Counted from the first letter of the stretch, positions 17,142 through 25,783 are shown. The stretch is 64,000 bases of DNA from Actinoplanes xinjiangensis (GCF_003148685.1 NZ_QGGR01000038.1:18695-82694); one strand, 5' to 3'. Numbers and translations are program-made. The notes: generated from the letters alone by a model not told the origin.

Positions 17142-17188
17142 TGTGGGTTATGGCTGCTTCCTGGGCCGGGAGGTAGCCATAACCCACA
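17142..17188. repeat. 47-bp stem-loop with perfect 14-bp arms
   Basis: TGTGGGTTATGGCT (17142-17155) is mirrored perfectly by AGCCATAACCCACA (17175-17188) around a 19-base loop that can itself pair partly. No U-tract follows on either strand. It could be a terminator, a structured RNA or the remnant of a short mobile palindrome. Confidence 0.75.
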
Positions 17189-17324
17189 GGTGGGCTCTCA
17201 GATCGGCCGAAGATGATCGTCCGCCTATGCGGAAGTGCTCTAACCGGCCCGCCTCGCCTCCATGCAGAGGAGTCGCTGCCGGACCCGGCTCCCTCACATG
17301 CGGCTGTCCGCACCTGTTGGAGGC

Positions 17325-17347
17325 GCCGAAGACCACTGGTGTTCGGC
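17325..17347. repeat. 23-bp near-perfect palindrome
   Basis: GCCGAA-G-ACCA-C-TGGT-G-TTCGGC is symmetric except for one G/G pair and the central base. It lies in gene-free DNA, so it may be an operator for a lost promoter or part of a repetitive palindromic element. Confidence 0.5.
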
Positions 17348-17510
17348 GGCAGGGCGAGCAACGGCAGGCCCAGGGCGCCGGAGTTCTAGCAGGCCTCCGC
17401 CTCTTGTCGAGGCGGGTCCATCTCCGACGATGAAGGCTCAGCATTCTGTTCGAAGCGTCGGTGCCGCGAACCGGTTCCGTATTCGCTTATCAAGGCGGGC
17501 GGGGTGCGAA

Positions 17511-17525
17511 GAACGATCATCGTTC
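17511..17525. repeat. 15-bp perfect palindrome
   Basis: GAACGATCATCGTTC is a perfect 15-mer about a central C. It resembles a dimeric-regulator site but has no adjacent start codon; the next gene begins 540 bp downstream. Confidence 0.45.
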
Positions 17526-17579
17526 GAAGCGAACCTCACGAAGGTTTGCCTTTGCCTGGCACCTTGCCGGGCGGGGCGC

Positions 17580-17691
17580 CCGCTTCGCGGACTGCCGGGG
17601 CGGGCGGCCGCTTCCCGGACTGCCCGGGCGGGCGGCCGCTTCCCGGACTGCCCGGGCGAGTGGCCGCTTCGCGGACTGCCGGGGGCGGGGT
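17580..17691. repeat. Four 28-bp GC-rich tandem repeats
   Basis: CCGCTTC begins at 17580, 17608, 17636 and 17664, an exact 28-bp period. Copies 2 and 3 are almost identical (CTTCCCGGACTGCCCGGGCG core); the outer copies carry CGCGGACTGCCGG variants. Each contains a short CCGG/CCCGGG self-complementary core. No gene overlaps it convincingly. Confidence 0.8.
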
Positions 17692-17923
17692 GGTCGGCTG
17701 ATCCGGGGCGCCATCGTCCCGTCGGTAAGTCGAAGGGAACGGCATGGCTACCTCGACGGTGCTCCGGCTCGGGGCTGGATCCGGGGAAGCGCTTTCTCAA
17801 GAGGCCGGGCGGCGGGCGTTCACGGGCGGTTCGGGGCGGTCATCGGGGTGCTGTGGAGGCGGTGGGGAAGGGGTGCCAGGTTCCGGAACTTCGGCGGTGG
17901 AGAGGCTCTGAGCAGCGCTAATG

Positions 17924-18037
17924 CGGAACCGGTGCCGGAACCGGTTTCGGGGGGCATTGACACCCCTCTACGACGGCTGCCACGGTGGCGGGCAAGAGAG
18001 CGGTTTCACAGGCTGTTCCCCAACTGGAAACTGTTTC
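17924..18037 (+). promoter_or_regulatory. Upstream region of the GH16 gene with operator-like repeats
   Basis: CGGAACCGGT occurs twice (17924-17933 and 17936-17945), TTGACA follows at 17957-17962, and the perfect palindrome GAAACTGTTTC lies at 18027-18037, 25 bp before the start codon. An AAGCGCTT palindrome sits at 17787-17794. The last two look like LacI-family sites; no convincing -10 hexamer was found. Confidence 0.45.
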
Positions 18038-18062
18038 GTCACATCTCGAGGAGTCCCGTCCC

Positions 18063-19778
18063 ATGATCACTCCTGCCCGAAAACGGCCGCGCTCCGGCCG
18101 TACCAGAAGGATTGCTCTCGCCGTCGGTCTCGCCGGTCTGATGGCCGGCTTCGTCGCGGTGACCAGCGGCCCCGCGGCGGCCGCCGAGGTTCTCGTCTCG
18201 CAGGGAAAGGCGGCGACCGCGTCGTCCACCGAGGCCGCCGGCGCCTACCTCGCGGCCGAAGCCGTCGACGGCAACACCGGCACACGCTGGGCCAGCACCT
18301 ACGCGGCCACCCAGTGGTTCCAGGTCGACCTCGGCGCCTCGACCGCGGTCAGCCGGATCGCGATCAACTGGGAGGCCGCCTACGCCCGCGGGTTCAACGT
18401 CCAGTTCTCCACCAACGGCAGCACCTGGACCCAGGCGTACGCGACGACCACCGGTACCGGCGGCCAGCAGAGCATCACCGTCTCCGGCACCGCCCGTTAC
18501 GTGCGGATCAACCTCACGCAGCGGGCGCTGGAGGCCTACGGCTACTCGTTCTGGGAGTTCCAGGTCTACTCCGGCGACGGTGAGAACCCGCCGACCGGGG
18601 CCACGCGGCTGCTCTCCTACGGCAAGCCGGCGCTCGCCTCCACCTGGCAGAACGACGTCAACTGCAACCCGTGCAGCCCGGAGAAGGCGTTCGACAACGA
18701 CCCGGCCAGCCGGTGGGCGACCAGCTCGACCAACGGCTGGGTGGACCCGGGGTGGATCTCCGTCGACCTGGGCGCCACCGCCCAGATCAGCCAGGTCGTG
18801 CTCCAGTGGGACCCGGCCTACGCCCGCGCCTACCAGCTGCAGGTGTCGGCGGACAACGTCAACTGGACCACCTTCTACAGCACCACCACCGGCGACGGTC
18901 TGAAGGACGTCGTCAACGCCACCGGCACCGGCCGTTACGTGCGGATGTACGGCACCGCCCGGAGCAGCGCCTACGGCTACTCCCTGTGGGAGTTCAGTGT
19001 CTACGGCACCGGCGGCAACCCCACCGCCCCGCCCGCACGACCCGCCGACCCGACCTTCCCCGCCACCCGCCTGGTCTTCGCCGACGAGTTCAACGGCGCG
19101 GCCGGCAGCAAGCCGGACACCGCCAAATGGACGTACGACCCGGGCGTCCCGCAGAACGGCGAAGTCCAGTACTACACCCCCAACAGCGAGAACGCGTCGA
19201 TGAACGGCTCGGGCTCGCTGGTCATCGAGGCGCGCCGGCAGGACTACCAGGGCCGGCAGTACACCTCACACCGGATGAACACGAGCAACAAGTTCAGCGT
19301 CCAGTACGGCCGGATCGAGGCCCGCGTCAAGGTGCCGAAGGGCAATGGGCTCTGGCCGGCGTTCTGGCTGATGGGTGACGACTTCCTCCAGGGGCGGCCG
19401 TGGCCGTACAACGGGGAGATCGACATCATGGAGGTCCTCGGCCGCAACACCAGCGAGGCCTACTCGACGCTGCACGCGCCGGCCTACAACGGAGCCGGGG
19501 GGTACGGCCAGAAGTACGCGACCGTCGACCTGTCCCAGGACTACCACGTCTGGGCGGCCGAGTGGGACAGCAAGGGGATCCGCTTCTTCCTCGACGGCCG
19601 GCTCGTCTTCGACGCCGCCAAGGAGACCGTGGAGAACACCCGCGGCCCGTGGATCTTCGACCACAAGTTCTACCTGATCCTCAACCTGGCCGTCGGCGGC
19701 GACTTCCCCGGCCCGATCGACGCCACCACCCCGTTCCCCAGCCAGATGCTGGTCGACTACGTCCGCGTCTACCAGTAG
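18063..19778 (+). CDS. Secreted GH16 beta-glucanase with two discoidin (F5/8-C) domains
   Basis: 571 residues from the ATG at 18063 (GAGGAG upstream). The signal peptide covers ~1-41. Two tandem F5/8 type C/CBM32-like domains follow (~42-180 and ~185-325), with matching landmarks TRWASTYAATQWFQVDLG and SRWATSSTNGWVDPGWISVDLG and closing YGYSFWEFQVY / YGYSLWEFSVY. The C-terminal GH16 domain (~340-571) has the active-site EIDIMEVLG (~452-460; first Glu nucleophile, last Glu acid/base). The likely substrate is laminarin-type beta-1,3-glucan, which would complement the GH64 enzyme. Confidence 0.92.
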   Translation: MITPARKRPRSGRTRRIALAVGLAGLMAGFVAVTSGPAAAAEVLVSQGKAATASSTEAAGAYLAAEAVDGNTGTRWASTYAATQWFQVDLGASTAVSRIAINWEAAYARGFNVQFSTNGSTWTQAYATTTGTGGQQSITVSGTARYVRINLTQRALEAYGYSFWEFQVYSGDGENPPTGATRLLSYGKPALASTWQNDVNCNPCSPEKAFDNDPASRWATSSTNGWVDPGWISVDLGATAQISQVVLQWDPAYARAYQLQVSADNVNWTTFYSTTTGDGLKDVVNATGTGRYVRMYGTARSSAYGYSLWEFSVYGTGGNPTAPPARPADPTFPATRLVFADEFNGAAGSKPDTAKWTYDPGVPQNGEVQYYTPNSENASMNGSGSLVIEARRQDYQGRQYTSHRMNTSNKFSVQYGRIEARVKVPKGNGLWPAFWLMGDDFLQGRPWPYNGEIDIMEVLGRNTSEAYSTLHAPAYNGAGGYGQKYATVDLSQDYHVWAAEWDSKGIRFFLDGRLVFDAAKETVENTRGPWIFDHKFYLILNLAVGGDFPGPIDATTPFPSQMLVDYVRVYQ

Positions 19779-19807
19779 CAGGCCGGAGTCCCTGAGCGAA
19801 CATGATG

Positions 19808-19842
19808 TCCCGTGCGGCGGCCGAACCGGCCGCCGCACGGGA
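19808..19842. terminator. Bidirectional 16-bp hairpin between GH16 and kinase genes
   Basis: TCCCGTGCGGCGGCCG (19808-19823) pairs perfectly with CGGCCGCCGCACGGGA (19827-19842) around a 3-base loop. It separates convergent stops at 19778 and 19859. Confidence 0.85.
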
Positions 19843-19858
19843 GCAGGGCGAGCAGCGA

Positions 19859-21388
19859 TCATCGTCGGGATTCGAAGAGTTCGACGAGCTGCCGTTGCAG
19901 GGCGGCGCCGGCGGCCCAGCCGGAGTCGGCGACCGTCCACCGCAACAGGTACGAACGGGTGTCGTCGACGGCGACCAGGACCCGGCGCTCGTGCCGCACC
20001 TCGTCCGAGCCGGGCCGCCAGGTGTACTCCCAGTCCGCGCCGCCCCGTTTCAGCAGCAGGACACCCATGCTGATGCGCTGATAGCCGGGCAGGTCACCGC
20101 GGGCCCGTTCCGCGGCCTCCCGGTTTTCCCAGTAGTCGAGCGGCCGGCGGGTCACGACCGCGGCGACATTGACGGTGAACGCGCGGGCGCCGTCCGCATC
20201 GGTGAAACACACCTCGTTGCCGGCCGCCGACCGCTGCCAGCCCGGCGGCAGAGCCAGCGCGAAACCGGCCGGATCGCGGAACCACACCCAGCCGTCCGGC
20301 AGCCCGGCCGGGATGTCGCGGGTGGCGGCGGCGACCGGAGTCATGGCGGCGCCCGGACCACAGGCGTCCACCCGATACGACATCAGCGCCGCCGGTGTCC
20401 GGTCGGCGGCGGCAGCGGATCCGGCAGCCGGCGGCACCACGACCGCCGGCCGGCCGGCGGACCTCGCGGTGGTGACGGCGGCGACTGCGGTGCCACTGAG
20501 TGCCACCGCGATGGCGGCACCGCTCAGACCGAGCCGGAGCCTGCGCACCGCCGTGGACCTTCTCTCCGGAGCCGCCGGGGGACGGATCGCACCTCGGGGT
20601 GCCGGGGGATCGGCGGCCGCCGCCAGCCGCCGGGCGATCGCGGCTCCCGACGGACGTCGCCCCGGATCCCGGTCCAGCACCGCGAGCAGCAGCGGCGCCA
20701 GCGGCCCGGCCAGCACCGGCGGGTCCGGCGGTTCGCTGATCAACGCCCGTAGTGCGGTGGCGCCGTCGGCCCGCGTGAACGGGGGCCGGCCCTCGACCGC
20801 GAAATACAGCGTCGCCGCGAGCGACCACAGATCGCCGGCCACCCCCGCCACCCCGGCCTCGCGGGCGAGCAACCGCTCCGGGGCGATGTAACTCGGCGAT
20901 CCCAGCCTCGGATCGGGGCCGTCCCCGCTGACCATGGCCAGCCCGAAATCGGTCAGGACCACCCGGCCCTCCGGGGTCAGCAGTACGTTGTCCGGCTTGA
21001 CGTCGCGGTGCAGGACCCCGGCGGCGTGCGCACTGCGCAGTGCCGCCAGCATCCGCAGACCGATCCCGGCCGTCCGGGCCGGGGACAGCGGGCCGTCCTC
21101 GACGACGACCCGGTGCAGCGAACGCGACGGCACGTGCTCCATCACGATCCACGCCCGGTCATGGGTGGTGAGCACGTCGTAGATCTTCACCACGCCCGGA
21201 TGGTCCAGGCGTGCCGCGGCCCGCGCCTCCCGTACCGGGCTGGCCGGGCTGGTCAGTTCCTTGATCGCGACCGTTCGTTGCAGCAGCGTGTCGTCGGCCC
21301 GCCAGACCCGGCCCATCCCACCGGACCCGATCACCTCCAGCAGCCGGTAGCGGCCACCCAGCTCTCCGGCCATCCCCGGATCCCCCAT
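19859..21388 (-). CDS. Membrane-anchored serine/threonine protein kinase (PknB-like)
   Basis: 509 residues. A Hanks-type kinase domain (~13-270) has the Gly-rich loop GSGGMGRVW, VAIKEL, the catalytic HRDVKPDN and TDFGLA. A single transmembrane helix (~298-325) leads to an extracellular domain of ~180 residues with no PASTA repeats; it ends in a compact region with EYTW and RWTVADSGW. ATG at 21388 or 21373 is possible. It lies 52 bp downstream of an anti-sigma gene, so a signal seen outside may feed the sigma system by phosphorylation; that link is inference. Confidence 0.9.
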   Translation of the reverse strand: MGDPGMAGELGGRYRLLEVIGSGGMGRVWRADDTLLQRTVAIKELTSPASPVREARAAARLDHPGVVKIYDVLTTHDRAWIVMEHVPSRSLHRVVVEDGPLSPARTAGIGLRMLAALRSAHAAGVLHRDVKPDNVLLTPEGRVVLTDFGLAMVSGDGPDPRLGSPSYIAPERLLAREAGVAGVAGDLWSLAATLYFAVEGRPPFTRADGATALRALISEPPDPPVLAGPLAPLLLAVLDRDPGRRPSGAAIARRLAAAADPPAPRGAIRPPAAPERRSTAVRRLRLGLSGAAIAVALSGTAVAAVTTARSAGRPAVVVPPAAGSAAAADRTPAALMSYRVDACGPGAAMTPVAAATRDIPAGLPDGWVWFRDPAGFALALPPGWQRSAAGNEVCFTDADGARAFTVNVAAVVTRRPLDYWENREAAERARGDLPGYQRISMGVLLLKRGGADWEYTWRPGSDEVRHERRVLVAVDDTRSYLLRWTVADSGWAAGAALQRQLVELFESRR

Positions 21389-21440
21389 CCCGTCGTCGAT
21401 GGGGGATTCGGAGCCGGGCGGCCCGCGGATGGGTCCTTCG

Positions 21441-22172
21441 TCAGGCCAGATTCACCAGCGCGTCCAGCGGGGCGGTCGGGGTCGCCGACTCGGGCGCCTT
21501 CTCGATGGTGACGCCCACGTTCGACACGGCGGGCAGGCCCTCGACGACCTGCACGGCCGCCGACTGGCCCTCGCGGAGCGCGCCCGCCGACGCCGGTGCG
21601 CCGGACCGGATCGTCCACATCTGATAGACGCTCCCGGCGGCCGGGGCGCTGTCCGCGGTCAGCATGATGACACCCGCGTTCTGCAGCCGGGAACTCGACA
21701 CCGTCACCCGGCCGCCGCTCTTCAGCGTCTCGGAACGTGTCTGCACGTCCGGGGCGCCGAGGATCGACCGGACCCGGGCCTCGCTCGCCTGCGCGGCCTC
21801 GAGGCGGGACTGCGCGTCGCGTACCCGCTGGTCCTGGACGGTATAGACCGCCACGGCCGCTCCAGCCGCGGTGACCAGCGCGGCGGCCGCGGCGACCAGG
21901 CGCATCCCGCGCCGGGACCGGGGCTGCGGGCGCGCCACCATCGTCGGCGGCAGCTGACGGATGGTCGAGATCTCGGCGAGCACGTTGTCGCGCAGCCGGG
22001 GCGGCGGCACCGACCAGGCGCCGTCCGCCAGCCGGGCGGTCACCTCGAACAGTTCGTCCGCCTCCTGCCGGCACACCTCGCAGTCGCGCAGATGGCGGTC
22101 GAAGGTGGCCCGGTCGATGTCGTCGAGCGCGTCCAGCACGTAGGCGCCGATCAGCGAGTGGACGTCGGTCAT
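21441..22172 (-). CDS. rskA: Anti-sigma-K factor (RskA type)
   Basis: 243 residues. The cytoplasmic N-terminus (~1-90) has a zinc-associated anti-sigma motif, HLRDCEVC (His-x3-Cys-x2-Cys). A transmembrane helix (~97-120) leads to an extracellular RskA C-terminal domain, with SAPAAGSVYQMWTI and LPAVSNVGVTIEKAPES typical of the family. It holds the SigK-like factor inactive until intramembrane proteolysis releases it. Its ATG overlaps the sigma stop as ATGA, giving matched translation. Confidence 0.9.
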   Translation of the reverse strand: MTDVHSLIGAYVLDALDDIDRATFDRHLRDCEVCRQEADELFEVTARLADGAWSVPPPRLRDNVLAEISTIRQLPPTMVARPQPRSRRGMRLVAAAAALVTAAGAAVAVYTVQDQRVRDAQSRLEAAQASEARVRSILGAPDVQTRSETLKSGGRVTVSSSRLQNAGVIMLTADSAPAAGSVYQMWTIRSGAPASAGALREGQSAAVQVVEGLPAVSNVGVTIEKAPESATPTAPLDALVNLA

Positions 22173-22783
22173 GCGGCCACCTCCGGAGTCAGGCAGTCCC
22201 GCAGCCTGATCAGGCCGTCTCTCATTCTGCTCTTCACCGTCGGTAACGGCACCCGTAAGAGCTCGGAGACCTGCGGGTACGAGTGGCCCTGATAGAACGC
22301 CAGGGTCACCGCCTGCCGCTGCACCTCGGTCAGGGCGTCCAGGCAGTGCCGCACCTGCTGGCGTTCCAGGCGCACCGCGACCTCGTCGGCCACCTCGTCA
22401 TAGGGGGTGTCCACCGAGGCGGCGGCCACCCGGGCGGCCCGGTCACCGGCGGCCTGCTCGGCGCGCACCCGGTCCACCGCCCGCCGATGCGCGATCATGA
22501 AGATCCAGGCGGTCGCCGACCCCCGGTCCGGATCCCAGCGGGCCGCGTTACGCCAGATCTCCACCAGGACCTCCTGCGCGACCTCCTCGGCCTGCGCCGG
22601 ATCCCGCAACACCCGCCGGACCAGGCCGTAGACACGTGGCGTGACCAGGTCGTACAGCTTGCCGAACGCCTTCTCGTCGCCGCGCGCCACCGACGCCAGC
22701 AACAGTCCGGCATCCGGCACCGTCTCCGGGGTCGGCACCGGAGTCAGATGCTCCGGCCGATCCCCGACGCCACGCTCTGCCAT
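22169..22783 (-). CDS. sigK: ECF RNA polymerase sigma factor, SigK-like
   Basis: 204 residues. Region 2 (~45-110: LYDLVTPRVYGLVRRVLRD to ATAWIFMIAHRRAVDRVR) and region 4 (~135-195: ALTEVQRQAVTLAFYQGHSYPQVSELLRVPLPTVKSRM) are complete, with no extra C-terminal domain. GGAGAACG precedes the ATG. Coupling to an RskA-type anti-sigma gene fixes it as an ECF19/SigK-like factor. In mycobacteria SigK controls secreted antigens; targets here are unknown. Confidence 0.9.
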   Translation of the reverse strand: MAERGVGDRPEHLTPVPTPETVPDAGLLLASVARGDEKAFGKLYDLVTPRVYGLVRRVLRDPAQAEEVAQEVLVEIWRNAARWDPDRGSATAWIFMIAHRRAVDRVRAEQAAGDRAARVAAASVDTPYDEVADEVAVRLERQQVRHCLDALTEVQRQAVTLAFYQGHSYPQVSELLRVPLPTVKSRMRDGLIRLRDCLTPEVAA

Positions 22784-22968
22784 CGTTCTCCATCCCGCAT
22801 CGACTCGTCCGGGTGGGGTTCGGAGCCACCACGGCCGCGGATGGGTGCCTTTTCGAACGGCCGGCGGATTCTGTCATCTGGCTACCATGCGCGACCCTCA
22901 CGTGTCACCCGATCGGTGCGGACGGGCTGGTCTACGCTCATGGGATCTTGAACGGCAGGGACGGGGCG

Positions 22969-23412
22969 ATGATGACGAAGTGGCCGCTCACGGCGGTGGT
23001 GGGGGTTCTCCTGGCGGTGGCCGGCTGCACGGGTTCCGGTTCGTCGCCCTCATCGCCTTCCGGTGTCTCCGCCCCTTCGTCCGCTCCGCCGGCCGTTTCG
23101 TCGTCTGTTCCGCCGGCTGCCTCGTCGTCGTCTCCGGCCGTCGTCGGCCGGTCTGGGGAGTTCGTGCGCGTGGTCCGTGCGCAGCTCGCCGACATCGCGG
23201 CCGGCCGGAGCGACGCCGACATCCAGGCGGTCGCGGACACCGCCTGCGCCGGCCTCGCCGCCGGCCGGTCCACCGACGAGATCGTGGACTCCACCCGGTC
23301 CCTCGGCACCCTCGACGCCGAGGCCACCGATCACGCCACCGCCCGTGAGCTGATCAAGCTGGCGATCGACACGACCTGCTTCGACCAGCGCGGACGTGTC
23401 GACGAGTTCTGA
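22969..23412 (+). CDS. DUF732-like lipoprotein
   Basis: 147 residues from the ATG ATG at 22969. The signal peptide ends in the lipobox LAVAGC, followed by a ~40-residue Ser/Pro linker and a ~80-residue helical domain with two Cys (DTACAGL and DTTCFDQ) spaced as in DUF732 secreted proteins. It is divergent from sigK and is a candidate target of the factor because of its position. The function of DUF732 proteins is unknown. Confidence 0.7.
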   Translation: MMTKWPLTAVVGVLLAVAGCTGSGSSPSSPSGVSAPSSAPPAVSSSVPPAASSSSPAVVGRSGEFVRVVRAQLADIAAGRSDADIQAVADTACAGLAAGRSTDEIVDSTRSLGTLDAEATDHATARELIKLAIDTTCFDQRGRVDEF

Positions 23413-23452
23413 CCCGGTGCACGGGCCGACGGGCTGAACCCGCGGCCGCGCC

Positions 23453-23526
23453 CCGGCCGATCCGCTGGTAGGCGGATGTTCACGGTCGTATCCGGCCGAT
23501 CCGCGGTCGGCGGATGTTCACGGTCG
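23453..23526. repeat. Two direct repeats at 39-bp spacing
   Basis: CCGGCCGATCCGC starts at 23453 and 23492, and both copies continue to GCGGATGTTCACGGTCG. They sit in the 195-bp gap between the convergent lipoprotein and MmyB-regulator genes. Nothing else is seen there. Confidence 0.7.
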
Positions 23527-23607
23527 CGCCCGGTCGAGCCGCCGTTGGCGCCGCCTCAGCGCCGGCCGACGACCAGACCGTTGCGGGCGGCTGCGGAAGT
23601 TGGCCGG

Positions 23608-24456
23608 TCAGCCGGCCAGTTGCAGTGCCGGCGTCTCGAGCCGGGCGAGCGCGGCCGCCGTCACCGTGTCGGCGGGCAGCAGAACGACCAGACGCTGATC
23701 GTCGCCGGCGGGCAGCTCCAGCACCTCGTAGGCCAGCCGTAACGGGCCGGCCAGCGGGTGGGCCAGCCGGAGCACACCGCTGGCGCACGGCAGCCCCGGA
23801 ACCGTCTCGACCCGCCGGCTGAAGACCTCGCCGGCGGTGATCGTGAGGTCGTCGGCGAGGGCGGCGATGTGCGGGTCGGCCCGGAACGGCCCCTGCTTGA
23901 GCGCCGCGACCTCCTCATCGGCGATCTTCTCCCAATCGGGGTACGCACTGCGCGCCCGCTCATCGGTGAGAACGAACCGGGCGACGTTGGGCTGTGGCGC
24001 GTCCAGCAGCCCGACCGGGCCCATCAGCCGCCCATACGCCGTCGTGTGGGCCAGGACGTCACCGAGCCGATTGAGCAGCACGGCCGGCGAGGGCTCGAGC
24101 CGATCGAGCACCGCCCGCACGGTGGGACGCACCGTGCGCGCCGGCCGGGTGTTGCCGCCGAGGCAGTTGTAACCGGGATCGGACGCCTTCGTCAGCCGCA
24201 ACAGGTGGGCGCGTTCAGCGGGGGACAGGCGCAGGGCGCCTGCGAGAGCCGACAGCACCTGCGGCGACGGACGGCGGTCACGGCCCTGCTCCAGCCTGGT
24301 CACATACTCCACGCTAACCCGGGCGAGAGCGGCCACCTCGGACCGGCGCAGTCCTGGGGCACGCCGGCGTGGGCCGGCGGGCAGCCCGACCTGGGCCGGA
24401 GTGATCGCCTCCCGGCGGGTCCGCAGGAACAGTCCGAGTTCGTTGTCGCTCACCAT
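23608..24456 (-). CDS. XRE-family regulator with MmyB-like ligand domain
   Basis: 282 residues. The N-terminal helix-turn-helix (~8-75) has LRRSEVAALARVSVEYVTRLEQGRD RPSP-type sequence, the usual opening of MmyB-like regulators. The rest (~105-275) is the MmyB/PAS-like ligand-binding domain (HTTAYGRLMGP, ARFVLTDERARSAYPDW, FSRRVETVPGL). In actinomycetes such proteins usually regulate a divergent oxidoreductase gene and may bind fatty acids. Here the divergent neighbour is the frameshifted luciferase-like gene 97 bp away, which is a likely target. Confidence 0.88.
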   Translation of the reverse strand: MVSDNELGLFLRTRREAITPAQVGLPAGPRRRAPGLRRSEVAALARVSVEYVTRLEQGRDRRPSPQVLSALAGALRLSPAERAHLLRLTKASDPGYNCLGGNTRPARTVRPTVRAVLDRLEPSPAVLLNRLGDVLAHTTAYGRLMGPVGLLDAPQPNVARFVLTDERARSAYPDWEKIADEEVAALKQGPFRADPHIAALADDLTITAGEVFSRRVETVPGLPCASGVLRLAHPLAGPLRLAYEVLELPAGDDQRLVVLLPADTVTAAALARLETPALQLAG

Positions 24457-24553
24457 CCGACCGTAACAACGCCGTGGACCCTCAAGGTGTCCCTCCTGGT
24501 ACCACTATCAGCACGGCCTCCACAACGGCTTCCGGCCGGAGCATGCTCGGGAC

Positions 24554-25503
24554 ATGAAGGAACGGATCGTCTTCGGGTTCGGGGCGCACACCGACATCAG
24601 CGAGGGGCCGGAGCTGCTCCGGGCGGCGCAGCAGGCCGACCGGGACGGCCTAGACGTCTTCTCCCTGTCCGACCACCCCTATCTCGGCGGGCGGCTGGAC
24701 GCGTACGCGACGGTCGGTTCGTGCTCGGTGCCACCCGGCGGCTGGCCGGTTTCGCCAACGTCACCAATCTGCCCACCCGGCCTGCCGCCGTGCTGGCCCG
24801 CACCGTGACGTCGTTGTCCGCGCTGTCCGGTGGCCGCGTCGTGCTCGGCATGGGCGCCGGCGGCCGGTGGGACCGGATCAGCGACATGGGCGTGCCACGG
24901 TTGTCGCCGGGCGAGGCCGTCGACGCGTTCGAGGAGGCGATCCTCCTGGTGCGCAAGCTGTCCGGTGGTGGGCCTCCGGTCACCCACCACGGCCGCCACT
25001 ACCGGGTCGAGGGCATCGAGCCGGCCCCGGTCGCCGCGCCTCCGGTGTGGACCGGCTCGGTCGGACCACGATCCCTAGCGGTGACCGGCCGGGTCGCCGA
25101 CGGCTGGATCCCCGGTCATGCCGCCGATTGGCTCAGCGCGCGCTATCACAGCTCGCGGCCGGTGATCGACGACGCGGCGGCAGCGGTGGGCCGCGATCCC
25201 CGGCACATCCGGACCGTGTTCAACCTGCCTGGGCGGATCACCGACCGGCCGCTCGCCGCCCCGCGCGACAGGGACGGCCGATGGGCCGGTGGCTCCGCCG
25301 GTCAGTGGATCGAGGAGCTGACGTCGGCCGTCCTCGACCATGGTGCGTCCGGGTTCCTGCTTTTCTCCCCGTCCGGCGGCACTCCGGATCCGGCCTCGCT
25401 CGCCCGCTGGGGCGCGGACATCGTCCCGGCTGTCCGCGAGGCGGTGGATTCGCGGCGCGGCCCCGACATTCCGGCTCCGGGGCCCGGTGCAGATCGTGTC
25501 TGA
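24554..25503 (+). pseudogene. LLM-class (luciferase-like, F420-type) oxidoreductase, frameshifted
   Basis: The first ~55 codons from the ATG at 24554 read a normal N-terminus ending DHPYLGGRLDAYATVG. The rest (from about 24722 to 25503) is in another frame, starting FVLGATRRLAGFANVTNLP and running cleanly through GMGAGGRWDRI, WTGSVGPRSLAV and DGWIPGHAADW to the end. Restoring one T near 24718 (GGT TTC GTG) would give an uninterrupted protein of ~316 residues. No codon decay is visible elsewhere, so a recent deletion or a sequencing error are both possible. Members reduce or oxidise substrates with F420 or flavin. Confidence 0.85.
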
Positions 25504-25683
25504 CGGCGAGGCTTCACGGGGGTCGCCTTACGGCACCGGGCGGTCCTGGCCTCCTGCTGTTCTGACGGCGAGGCTGTCACGGGGGTCGCCCTACGGCACC
25601 GGGCGGTCCTGGCCTGCTGCTGTTCTGGCGGCCAGGCTGTCACGGGGGTCGCCCTACGGCACCGGGCGGTCCTGGCCTGCCTG
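25501..25683. repeat. 62/63-bp tandem array starting at the stop codon
   Basis: Three units begin at 25501, 25563 and 25626 (TGACGGCGAGG, TGACGGCGAGG, TGGCGGCCAGG) and share TCACGGGGGTCGCC, TACGGCACCGGGCGGTCC and TGGCCT. The first unit begins exactly at the TGA of the luciferase-like gene. Each unit can form a GCCC/GGGC hairpin. The period matches the array at 1252 but the sequence does not. Confidence 0.85.
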
Positions 25684-25684
25684 C

Positions 25685-25783
25685 TTGTTGCATGTCGGCC
25701 GGGTGATCAGCACCGAGTGCCTGATCGATGCGATGTGGGGCCACGACCAGCCGGAGACGGCAGTTGCGGCCGACCAACGGTGA
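25685..25783 (+). pseudogene. SARP/AfsR-type regulator relic
   Basis: Directly after the tandem array the + strand encodes LHVGRVISTECLIDAMWG then HDQPETA before a TGA. This matches the winged-helix start of SARP (BTAD) regulators, whose usual form is GRVVSTDRLIDALWG followed by D-PP-TA. About 30 codons remain and there is no start codon or BTAD domain. It is a fragment of a former antibiotic-type pathway regulator. Confidence 0.6.
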
